Origin: Onishia taeanensis
GTDB lineage: Bacteria; Pseudomonadota; Gammaproteobacteria; Pseudomonadales; Halomonadaceae
Length of the DNA stretch: 64,000 nucleotides
Direction: 5' to 3'
Assembly: GCF_900100755.1 (NCBI RefSeq)
Contig: NZ_FNCI01000003.1
Span: 248,001 to 312,000 of the forward strand
The notes under the pieces are model-generated. The model was not told where the DNA came from. It was given only the letters and a program-made list of their open reading frames with translations, and searched no databases. This document shows, piece after piece, positions 10,572 to 17,937 of the stretch (the first letter of the stretch is position 1; every line of letters starts with the position of its first letter). The translations under genes were made by a program, and so were the position numbers.

Positions 10572-10910
10572 CGTTCAACTCTCCTGAGCACGACTACATA
10601 AGCACAACGGTTTGATCACATTTGCTAGCACTAAGTACTTTGCATAGAACTTTACATAGTACATGTAATAGTACCTGGCATAGCGACAGCTTAGGTACAC
10701 CGCACTGCGACAACGCGGGGCCAGTGGCCGGCTTGGCGCTCATGCCTTGAAACAATATCAGGGCGGCCAAGGCGCTTTCCAAGCCTGCTGCGAAAGCGCG
10801 ACATTATAGCGTGTTGCGCCCCCTGACGGGCAAGGCGAGCAAGCGCGCATTATCATCGTTCTTCGCCCTCTACCCGATTCACTACCCCACAATCTGATCA
10901 GGACCCTTCA
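10572..10910. other. Intergenic region between divergent zinc-ribbon gene and 2-hydroxyacid dehydrogenase
   Basis: 339 bp between divergent genes, so it should hold promoters for both directions. It is more AT-rich at its left side, where a degenerate 12-bp tandem array is present (10637-10684). A 62-codon reading frame on the minus strand here reads the repeats as xxVL tetrapeptides and has no family resemblance, so I do not call it as a gene. No terminator or RNA gene recognised. Confidence 0.6.
10637..10684. repeat. Four tandem 12-bp degenerate repeats
   Basis: Consecutive units ACTTTGCATAGA, ACTTTACATAGT, ACATGTAATAGT and ACCTGGCATAGC start at 10637, 10649, 10661 and 10673. All begin with AC and carry an ATAG core at the same place. 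They lie 66 bp upstream of the zinc-ribbon gene start on the minus strand. Confidence 0.7.
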
Positions 10911-11852
10911 ATGAAAGCCGTGATTCTTGATGCCGCCAGCCTCGGCGATGATATCGACCTGAGCCCGCTGCGTGATGCCGTCGATACGTTAACGGTCCAT
11001 GACACCACTGCCTCGGATGACTGCCTGGAACGCCTGGACGGCGCCAGTATCGCCATCGTCAATAAGGTGCTCTTGAGTGCCGAGACTCTCGAGGCGCTGC
11101 CCAGCCTGAAGCTGATCTGCGTGTTGGCGACCGGTACCAACAATATCGATATGCAGGCCGCCAAGCGGCTGGGCATCGAGGTGCGCAACGTCACCGCCTA
11201 TGGCACCGCCAGCGTCGCCCAGCACACCCTAATGCTGATGCTGGCCCTGGCCAATCGGCTTCCGCTCTACCAGCGCGATGTTGCCGACGGCGCCTGGCAG
11301 CAGAGCGCCTTCTTCTGCTTGTTGAATCACCGCACCCTGCAGCTTTCAGGAAAGCACCTGGTCATCGTCGGCCAGGGGGAACTGGGCTCCCGGGTCGCGG
11401 CGCTGGCAGAGGCGTTCGAGATGCGCGTCAGCTTCGCCGCCCGCCCCGGCAAGACCGACGATCAACGCCCCAGCCTTCATGAGCTGGCACCCCAGGCCGA
11501 TGTCGTGAGCCTGCACTGTCCGCTGACCGAGCAGACCCGACATCTGGTCGATGCTGCCCTGCTGGAGCGGCTCAAGGACGATGCGCTGCTGATCAATTGT
11601 GCACGAGGCGGTATCATAGACGAACAGGCGGCCCTAGAGGCGCTGCGTGAAGGGCGCTTGGGCGGTCTCGGGGTCGATTCGCTTCCGGCGGAACCCCCAC
11701 GCGACGGCCACGCCCTGATCGAGGCCCTAGGCGAGCCGCTCAACCTGATCGTGACGCCGCACAATGCCTGGATCACACCCGAGGCACGCGCCAATGTGGT
11801 CCGGCTGACCGTGGACAATATCCGCGCCTGGCAAGGAAATTTAGATGCCTGA
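10911..11852 (+). CDS. D-2-hydroxyacid dehydrogenase (glycerate dehydrogenase-like)
   Basis: NAD(P)-dependent D-isomer-specific 2-hydroxyacid dehydrogenase of 313 aa. The Rossmann segment LVIVGQGELGSRVAALAEAF (about residues 147-166) supplies the dinucleotide-binding loop. The catalytic set is present as Arg in LINCARGGIIDE, a following Glu, and His in VTPHNAW. The substrate is not certain; glycerate/hydroxypyruvate is the usual annotation for this length. The end overlaps the ribokinase start by 8 bp, so the two are translationally linked, which suggests a shared sugar-related pathway. Confidence 0.85.
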   Translation: MKAVILDAASLGDDIDLSPLRDAVDTLTVHDTTASDDCLERLDGASIAIVNKVLLSAETLEALPSLKLICVLATGTNNIDMQAAKRLGIEVRNVTAYGTASVAQHTLMLMLALANRLPLYQRDVADGAWQQSAFFCLLNHRTLQLSGKHLVIVGQGELGSRVAALAEAFEMRVSFAARPGKTDDQRPSLHELAPQADVVSLHCPLTEQTRHLVDAALLERLKDDALLINCARGGIIDEQAALEALREGRLGGLGVDSLPAEPPRDGHALIEALGEPLNLIVTPHNAWITPEARANVVRLTVDNIRAWQGNLDA

Positions 11853-12783
11853 CACCTCTCGCCCACTTTACAACCTGGGCTCTATCAACATCGACCACGT
11901 CTATCGCGTCCCCCACCTGGTTCGCCCCGGCGAGACGCTGGCCAGTACCGGCTATCAGCAGGTACTCGGCGGCAAGGGCGCAAACCAGTCACTCGCCATG
12001 GCACTGGCGGGCGGTCGCGTCGAGCACTGGGGGCGTCTCGGCCTGAGCGACGACTGGGCACACAGGCAACTCACCGATGCCGGGGTAGGCACCGCTGCGC
12101 TGGACCTCGTCGATGAACCTAGCGGCCATGCCCTGATTCAGGTCGATGACAAGGCCGAAAATGCCATCATCCTTTATCCGGGAGCCAACCACGGCTTTGC
12201 CGATGCCGACATCGACAGGCGAATCGACAATGCCGAACCCAATAGCTGGTTGCTGCTGCAAAACGAGACCAACGGCCTGGCGCGCGCCATGGAGCAAGCC
12301 CATGCCAAGGGGCTGTCGATAGCCTTCAACCCGGCACCGATGCACGCCGCCGTGAACGAGCTGCCGCTTTCGACCTGTCAGCTATTGTTCGTGAATCGCG
12401 GTGAGGCTGCGGCCCTGGTCGGCCTGCCCGAAGGCACCAGCGCCGACGCCTTGCTCGCGGCACTCGGCGAGCGCCTGCCGAGCATAGAGCTGGTGCTGAC
12501 CCTGGGGAGTGACGGTGTCTGCTATCAGCACGGCGACGTCCGGCTCGAATTGCCCGCTTATCGCGTCGAAGCCCGGGACACCACCGCCGCTGGCGATACC
12601 TTCATCGGCCACTTCCTGGCCGCACGGCTTGCCGGCCTAGACGTCGAGACCTGCCTGCGCCGGGCGAGCACGGCGTCGGCGCTTTGTGTACAGCGCGAAG
12701 GCGCCGCGCCAAGCATCCCCGATGCCCATGCCGTCGATGAAGCACTGGCAGAATGGCCGGCGCTGTCGCTCAAGCGTCACTAA
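11845..12783 (+). CDS. rbsK: Ribokinase (PfkB family sugar kinase)
   Basis: PfkB-family kinase of 312 aa. The first family signature GGKGANQSLAMALAGG occurs at about residues 43-58, and the C-terminal signature DTTAAGDTFIGHFLA (about 245-259) contains the catalytic Asp of the AGD motif. Ribose is the most likely substrate, given the GGKGANQ form and the nucleoside hydrolase next to it, which would release ribose. Another furanose is possible. It overlaps the upstream dehydrogenase by 8 bp and lies 125 bp before the hydrolase. Confidence 0.85.
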   Translation: MPDTSRPLYNLGSINIDHVYRVPHLVRPGETLASTGYQQVLGGKGANQSLAMALAGGRVEHWGRLGLSDDWAHRQLTDAGVGTAALDLVDEPSGHALIQVDDKAENAIILYPGANHGFADADIDRRIDNAEPNSWLLLQNETNGLARAMEQAHAKGLSIAFNPAPMHAAVNELPLSTCQLLFVNRGEAAALVGLPEGTSADALLAALGERLPSIELVLTLGSDGVCYQHGDVRLELPAYRVEARDTTAAGDTFIGHFLAARLAGLDVETCLRRASTASALCVQREGAAPSIPDAHAVDEALAEWPALSLKRH

Positions 12784-12908
12784 TATAGCTAGCTGGCGAG
12801 TCTTACTAGCGAGTCACCTGTCGAGCCACATCCAGTGAGACGGCTCGGCATGGACTCTCTCACTACACTGATGCGCGGGTACTGACCCGCTCGGCCAAGG
12901 AAGCCCTC

Positions 12909-13850
12909 ATGAGCCAACCGATCATCTTTGATACCGACCCGGGCGTCGACGACGCTCAGGCCATCGCTATTGCGCTTGCCCACCCCGAGATCGAGCTGCT
13001 GGGCATGACCACCACGTACGGCAACGTCGATATCGAGACCGCCACCCATAACGCCCTGCTGCTTGGCGAGCTGGCGGGGCAAAAGATCCCGGTCGCCCAG
13101 GGTGCCGCCGCACCGCTGGTCAAGCCCAAGCATCCGGCACCGGCGCATATCCACGGCGCCAATGGCCTTGGCAACATCGATCTGCCCGATGTAAAAGGCA
13201 GTGCCCTTGCGATCAGCGCGCCTCAATTCATCGTCGACACCGTCAACGCGCGCCCCGGCGACGTCAGTCTGGTTGCCGTGGGTCCCCTCGGCAACCTGGC
13301 CGCGGCACTGCAGCTCGACCCGAGCATTACCGAGAAGGTCAAGCAGGTCATCGTCATGGGGGGCTCTATCAAGGAAGGAGGCAATGTCACCCCGGTCGCC
13401 GAGGCTAATATCTTCAATGACCCACATGCTGCGGCCCGGGTGCTTAGCGCCGGCTGGCCGCTGACGCTGGTGGGACTGGATGCGACTCACCGCTGCGTTC
13501 TGGCACCCAAGGACATGGACGCCATCGCCGCGGGCCAAGGCAAACTTGGCCGGGTGCTTGCCGAGAGCTATGCCTTCTACCGGGCCTTCTATCAGCAGGC
13601 GCTGGGCATCGACGGCTGCTGCCCTCACGACAGCTGCGCGCTGGCCTACCTCATCAAGCCCGAGCTTTTCACCACCGCCAAGGGCCATCTCAACGTGGCC
13701 ACCGAAGGTGTCGCCGAAGGGCAGACGGTGTTCGCTCCTGAAGGCCGCGAGTTCATGGCACCGCGATGGTCGCAGACGCCGGTGGTCACCGCCTGCCTGA
13801 GCGCAGACGGACCCGCAGTGATTGACTGGATCGTCAGTACGCTAAAATAG
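12909..13850 (+). CDS. Inosine/uridine-preferring nucleoside hydrolase
   Basis: Cytoplasmic IU-nucleoside hydrolase of 313 aa that cleaves ribonucleosides to base and ribose. The N-terminal calcium and ribose site DTDPGVDDAQA (about residues 8-18) is intact. The segment HDSCALAYLI near residue 240 supplies the conserved C-terminal active-site His and Asp. RihA, RihB and RihC types cannot be separated by eye. It has its own GGAAG-like site, and lies downstream of the kinase that would phosphorylate the ribose it releases. Confidence 0.9.
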   Translation: MSQPIIFDTDPGVDDAQAIAIALAHPEIELLGMTTTYGNVDIETATHNALLLGELAGQKIPVAQGAAAPLVKPKHPAPAHIHGANGLGNIDLPDVKGSALAISAPQFIVDTVNARPGDVSLVAVGPLGNLAAALQLDPSITEKVKQVIVMGGSIKEGGNVTPVAEANIFNDPHAAARVLSAGWPLTLVGLDATHRCVLAPKDMDAIAAGQGKLGRVLAESYAFYRAFYQQALGIDGCCPHDSCALAYLIKPELFTTAKGHLNVATEGVAEGQTVFAPEGREFMAPRWSQTPVVTACLSADGPAVIDWIVSTLK

Positions 13851-13895
13851 CTGTTATCCCAAGCTATTCAAGGAATGTAGCGACCTGGACGTTGC

Positions 13896-14168
13896 CTAAA
13901 GTGTGAAGAAGGCGTCGAAATCCTGCCATTCGACGTCTTCTACGGCCACATCAGTGACCTGCGCGTTCGGCGGCCCTTCCCACAGCCACTTTGCCACCGC
14001 CTCGACGTCGGCCGCCTCGCCGCATAGCAACACCTCGACACGCCCATCTGACAGGTTGCGCGCGTGTCCCGTTACCCCTGCTTTTCGCGCCTGCTGCTGA
14101 GTCGCTTTGCGGTACCAGACACCCTGCACCTTTCCGGTGACCAGTGCCTTCAGGCAGCACTTGCTCAT
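13896..14168 (-). CDS. acyP: Acylphosphatase
   Basis: Small ferredoxin-like enzyme of 90 aa that hydrolyses acyl phosphates. The active-site arginine lies in GKVQGVWYRKATQQQA (about residues 12-27), and the catalytic asparagine in GHARNLSDGRVEV (about 34-46). It is convergent with the nucleoside hydrolase, 45 bp away. Start and length agree with the family. Confidence 0.92.
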   Translation of the reverse strand: MSKCCLKALVTGKVQGVWYRKATQQQARKAGVTGHARNLSDGRVEVLLCGEAADVEAVAKWLWEGPPNAQVTDVAVEDVEWQDFDAFFTL

Positions 14169-14223
14169 TGATGGCCTCCTTGATGTTCAACACGCGGGGC
14201 TAGGCTGAACAAACACCCATGGT

Positions 14224-14257
14224 GTACATCAGATGTACCGATGAACACTTTATGTAC
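14224..14257. promoter_or_regulatory. Palindromic GTACAT/ATGTAC motifs
   Basis: GTACATCAGATGTAC (14224-14238) is a perfect 6-bp inverted repeat around CAG. A third ATGTAC lies at 14252-14257. They fall between divergent acyP and the 59-codon membrane-protein gene and look like an operator; no regulator is assigned. Confidence 0.4.
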
Positions 14258-14316
14258 AACTTTGCTGGAGCGGACTATATTCCAATGACACCGCCCACCG
14301 CCAAAAGGATATTGCC

Positions 14317-14496
14317 ATGTTCGTTCTTACCTTTCTCCTACTGGGCACCACCTTCCTATCCCTTGCCGCGCTGGGGCTTGCCATCAGGTCTGCGACGGTG
14401 GAGATGCAGTTCGGGCTGGTTCGGCTGCCCGAGGCGCCATCCCAAATGGAGAAGGCGACATATAGGATGGCGGGAAAAGCGTCCACACGTTATTGA
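14317..14496 (+). CDS. Small single-span membrane protein (59 aa), unknown
   Basis: Reading frame of 59 codons starting at ATG 14317, with AAAGGA 7 bp upstream. The translation begins MFVLTFLLLGTTFLSLAALG, a membrane helix or signal anchor of about residues 2-23, followed by a short basic soluble tail (about 24-59). No cysteine or known motif is seen. It is convergent with the YihY gene, whose stop is 5 bp beyond. The good ribosome-binding site and hydrophobic N-terminus favour a real gene, but it could be chance; comparison across Halomonas genomes would settle this. Confidence 0.5.
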   Translation: MFVLTFLLLGTTFLSLAALGLAIRSATVEMQFGLVRLPEAPSQMEKATYRMAGKASTRY

Positions 14497-14501
14497 TCGT
14501 C

Positions 14502-15407
14502 TTAGCCGGTTTGCACCTCTTGCTTGACGAGCACCGCAGAGTTTCGCGGCACGATCGCTTTACCCCGGGCCAGCAAATGGCACTTGGTGAAGGCTGCACC
14601 GAACAGCAGGATAAGCGACGAGTAGTAGACCCAAAGCAGAATCAACACCACTGAACCGGCGGCGCCATAGGTGGATGCCGTCGCCGTATAAGTCAGATAA
14701 ATGGCAATGCCGTAGCGGCCGACCGAAAATAATACCGCCGTGACGCAAGCCCCCACCATGACGTCTTTCCAGCTCAGCACCACATCCGGCAGCACCTTGA
14801 AGATCGTAGCGAACAGCAAGCCAATCATGGCAAGCGAAATCAGGAACTCTAGCCCGCCAATCATGAAGCCGATGCCCGGCCATAGGTCATTGGCCGCATG
14901 TAACACCGCGCGCAAGACCACGCCCAGAATCAGTGAGACCAATAAAAGAAAACCAATGCTCAACACCACGGCAAGGGATAAGGCTCGGCTCTTGATGAAC
15001 TTCAACATGCTGTTGCTGCTGGGATGAGGCATGACGCCCCAGATGGTGTTCAACGAAAACTGCATTTGTGCAAAAACGGTCGTGGCGCCGATCAATAAGG
15101 CACCAAAGCCGAGCAGACTGGGCAACAGGCCCGACTCCTGAATGCGCGATTGGGAGACGGCATTCTGGATGGCCTCCGCGGCGCCGAGGCCCATGGTGCC
15201 CTGCAGCTGAGAAACGATCTGCCCTTGTGCGGCCTCCTCGCCAAGCACTAGCCCAATGATCATGACCGCAATGATGATGGTCGGAGCCAGCGAGAACAGC
15301 GTGTAGAAGGCCAGTGAGCCTGCATAGCTGAAGGCATTGCGCTCGAGCCACAAATTCACGGCATGGCGGACCACCTTCCACCAGAAAAGCATCCAGGTTC
15401 GTAACAT
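14502..15407 (-). CDS. YihY/BrkB family inner-membrane protein
   Basis: Polytopic membrane protein of the YihY/BrkB (UPF0761-like) family. The start at ATG 15407 (MLRTWMLFWWKVVRHAV) has GGGAGCT just upstream and gives 301 aa; an upstream GTG adds 11 residues without support. About six membrane helices are visible, including AFYTLFSLAPTIIIAVMIIGL near residue 35, the diagnostic family segment. Older annotations as ribonuclease BN are wrong for this family. Function is unknown; no partner is suggested by the neighbours. Confidence 0.88.
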   Translation of the reverse strand: MLRTWMLFWWKVVRHAVNLWLERNAFSYAGSLAFYTLFSLAPTIIIAVMIIGLVLGEEAAQGQIVSQLQGTMGLGAAEAIQNAVSQSRIQESGLLPSLLGFGALLIGATTVFAQMQFSLNTIWGVMPHPSSNSMLKFIKSRALSLAVVLSIGFLLLVSLILGVVLRAVLHAANDLWPGIGFMIGGLEFLISLAMIGLLFATIFKVLPDVVLSWKDVMVGACVTAVLFSVGRYGIAIYLTYTATASTYGAAGSVVLILLWVYYSSLILLFGAAFTKCHLLARGKAIVPRNSAVLVKQEVQTG

Positions 15408-15705
15408 GCGAGCTCCCTGCAACAGTGTTATCGACTGCACCCAGCATACCCGAGCCTTTGGCAGTCTGCTTCGCCGGCTACCAACGCCAGATTGCAGGCA
15501 GGGCGACGAGCATCGATAATGCGCCTCTTAGGTTTCGTGCGAAAAGTCAGCGAGCGAAGGCAAGACAAGGCAAAAATTGGTGAAGAAGCGGAGTTTACGG
15601 GGTGTAAATGAGCATTTTGAGCTGATTTTTAACGCCGTATTGCCCGAGCGCAGGTAGTTTTCGTACAAAGCTTAGCGCACCCCGGTCATCAGCCACGGAG
15701 CCCGC
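15408..15705. other. Intergenic region with a probable dispersed repeat
   Basis: 298 bp between divergent yihY and nadM. The right half is taken up by an approximately 140-bp element (listed separately). The left third holds the yihY leader. No gene is recognised. Confidence 0.6.
15531..15670. repeat. Probable dispersed intergenic repeat with terminal inverted repeats
   Basis: About 140 bp whose ends are imperfect inverted repeats. The left end is TTTCGTGCGAAAAGT from 15533, and the right end is AGTTTTCGTACAAA (15656-15669), the inverse of the left with one indel and two mismatches. The left arm runs on into a GCGAGCG-rich segment, and the right arm is preceded by GCCCGAGCGCAGG. It contains no coding frame and lies between divergent genes. 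I recall very similar elements scattered through Halomonas genomes, but cannot verify that here; only one copy is in this window. Confidence 0.55.
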
Positions 15706-16800
15706 ATGGCGCACACCCAGCTCACCCCCGATTGCCATAAGGATTTCGACTGTCTGGTCTTCATTGGTCGCTTTCAGCCGCCACATCTGGGCCATCGAGC
15801 GGTCATACACGAGGCATTGAAACGTGCCCACCAGGTAATCGTCCTTGTCGGCTCGGCCTGGCAGGCACGCTCCCTGCGAAACCCGTGGCGCTTCGAGGAG
15901 CGCCACGACATGCTGAGAAGCTGTTTCGATGAGGCGGACAATGCCCGCCTGGAAATCGAGCCACTGCTTGATGCCCTTTACAATGATGATGTCTGGGTTC
16001 GTGACGTTCAGCGCAAGGTGCGCGACATCGCTTCACCAAGCCAGGGACGCCTCCCCCGCATCGGGCTGATCGGCGCCAGTCGTGGCCAATCGAGCTACTA
16101 CTTGACCCTTTTTCCCCAGTGGGAATCGGTGAGCGTGCCGCTGGTCGAGGGCATCTCAGCAAGCGAAATACGCGAACGGCTATTCCGCTCGATGGCTGCC
16201 GCCAGCGATTACGCCTCTACCGGCGCCGCCCACGACCTGCCTCCCGGCGTGCTCGACACGCTCCAAGCCTTCACCAGCAGTCAACACTATCAGCACTTGC
16301 TGGAAGAACAGCAGCTGCTTCAGCAGTATCGCAGCGCCTGGGCAGAAGCGCCCTATCCACCCATATTCGTGACGGTCAATGCGGTGGTAGTGCAGTCGGG
16401 ACACGTCTTGATGGTCAAGCGCAGTGCGGCCCCCGGCAAGGGCCTGCTGGCGCTACCGGGCGGGTTCATCAACCCTCATGAGCGCCTGCTGGACGCCTGT
16501 CTGCGGGAGCTTAGGGAACGGGTGCGCTTGAAAGTGCCGACACCGGTACTGAAGGGCTCGCTGCGAGGGCAACGGCTGTTCGACGAGCCGCATCGCAGCT
16601 GGCGCGGCCGCACCCTGGCCGAAGCCTTCTATTTCGCGCTGCGCCCGGAGCAACAGCTTCCGCAACTCAAGCCCGCCAAGGGTGGCGAGCGAGCGCGATG
16701 GGTGGCACTGGCGGATCTGGAGCCCGAAGAGCTGTTCGAGGATCACTTCTTCATCATTCAGACCTTCCTTGGCCTGCCTGCCAGCTTCGGCTCCCCTTGA
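15706..16800 (+). CDS. nadM: Bifunctional NMN adenylyltransferase / Nudix protein (NadM-Nudix)
   Basis: Two-domain enzyme of 364 aa. The N-terminal NMN adenylyltransferase domain (about 12-190) has the nucleotidyltransferase motif FIGRFQPPHLGHRAVI and the ISASEIRERLF segment, so it should make NAD from NMN and ATP. The C-terminal Nudix domain (about 222-355) has a box at residues 253-275 in which the second Glu of the REUxEE core is Arg272 and the usual Gly is Arg274. Adenylyltransferase activity is well supported; pyrophosphatase activity is doubtful. A CGGAG site precedes the ATG. Confidence 0.88.
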   Translation: MAHTQLTPDCHKDFDCLVFIGRFQPPHLGHRAVIHEALKRAHQVIVLVGSAWQARSLRNPWRFEERHDMLRSCFDEADNARLEIEPLLDALYNDDVWVRDVQRKVRDIASPSQGRLPRIGLIGASRGQSSYYLTLFPQWESVSVPLVEGISASEIRERLFRSMAAASDYASTGAAHDLPPGVLDTLQAFTSSQHYQHLLEEQQLLQQYRSAWAEAPYPPIFVTVNAVVVQSGHVLMVKRSAAPGKGLLALPGGFINPHERLLDACLRELRERVRLKVPTPVLKGSLRGQRLFDEPHRSWRGRTLAEAFYFALRPEQQLPQLKPAKGGERARWVALADLEPEELFEDHFFIIQTFLGLPASFGSP

Positions 16801-16853
16801 CGACTTCTCGTTCCAAGCAGGTTCGCCGCAAACGCCGTGGCCGGTGAGCAGGC

Positions 16854-17771
16854 TCAGGCTTCCAGGAAGTCTCTGGGAAGCTTCATCATCTGACGCCACA
16901 GCTTTTCGACCCCTGGCTTGTGAACCAGTGAGCAGCGATAAAGACGAATTTCCAGCGGCACGTCCCAGCCCTCACCTCCAGCACGCACCAGGCGCCCGCT
17001 GGAGAGCTCCTCGCGGATACAGAAGTCAGGAATCCAGGCCATGCCAACGCCCTGCATCACCATGCCCTTGAGGCCCTCTGCCATGGCCGTCTCATAGACG
17101 GTACGTAGCCTCAGGCGCAGAGGATCGTTCTTGAGCAGCATGCGTACGCTACGGCCAAGAAAGGCGCCCTGAGTGTAAGACAGGAAGGGAATCTGTCCTT
17201 CGCCTGAAAGCGGGAAGCGAGGCGCGCCGTCGGCATCGGGCAAGCAGACGGGGATCATCTTCACCTGACCCACCGAGAAGGATGGAAAGACTTCGGCATC
17301 AAGCTGCATGCTGGCGTAAGGGTCGTAGTAACCAAGCATCAGATCACAGTTGCCTTCGCGCAGCACATGGATGGCCTCTCCGACATTCATCGCCACCAAG
17401 CGCGTTGGCAGCTCTCCCAGCCCCTGCTGCAGTCGCGAGATCCACTGCGGATAAAAGGCCAAGGCCAGCGAGTGCGCGGCGACGATATCCAATGCTTCGG
17501 TATCCATGGCCACACCACGAAGATGTCCCAGGCATTCATTCAGCTGCTCGACCAAGTTACGTGCCGTGACCAGGAACAGTTGGCCCTCAGGCGTCAGCCC
17601 GACAGGCGTGGTCGAGCGGTCGACCAGGGTCACGCCCACCGCCTGCTCAAGCGATCGGATGCGACGACTGAAAGCCGGTTGAGTCACATGGCGCTGGCGC
17701 GCCGATGCCGAAAAACTGCGGGTATTGGACAGGGCGACGAAGTCTTCCAGCCACTTGGTCTCGAGGTTCAC
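16854..17771 (-). CDS. LysR-family regulator, HypT (YjiE)-like
   Basis: LysR-type transcription factor of 305 aa starting at GTG 17771 with GGAG upstream. The N-terminal helix-turn-helix (about residues 5-65) resembles E. coli HypT, the hypochlorite-responsive regulator, in NLETKWLEDFVAL and TQPAFSRRIRSLEQAVGV. The ligand domain contains several methionines (HypT is activated by methionine oxidation), but I cannot align the specific ones. It is convergent with nadM and not paired with an obvious divergent target. HypT function is an inference from the N-terminal similarity. Confidence 0.8.
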   Translation of the reverse strand: MNLETKWLEDFVALSNTRSFSASARQRHVTQPAFSRRIRSLEQAVGVTLVDRSTTPVGLTPEGQLFLVTARNLVEQLNECLGHLRGVAMDTEALDIVAAHSLALAFYPQWISRLQQGLGELPTRLVAMNVGEAIHVLREGNCDLMLGYYDPYASMQLDAEVFPSFSVGQVKMIPVCLPDADGAPRFPLSGEGQIPFLSYTQGAFLGRSVRMLLKNDPLRLRLRTVYETAMAEGLKGMVMQGVGMAWIPDFCIREELSSGRLVRAGGEGWDVPLEIRLYRCSLVHKPGVEKLWRQMMKLPRDFLEA

Positions 17772-17937
17772 CGCGACTCCGATGCAATGTCATGTCTGGG
17801 CGTGGGCTCGGACCTGCCGAACCCGCGAAGCCTGTCACTCTAGCCGCTCACCCACTGAGTGCCAATCGGCAGCGTCGATCTGATGCAAGTCATGGTCTCT
17901 TCAATCATGATCTTTTCAAGGGAGTGAGTCAGGCTTG

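Noticed and set aside
10594-10782. 62-codon frame reading VLCKVL-type repeats
   Set aside because: Created by the 12-bp tandem repeats; no start-site support.
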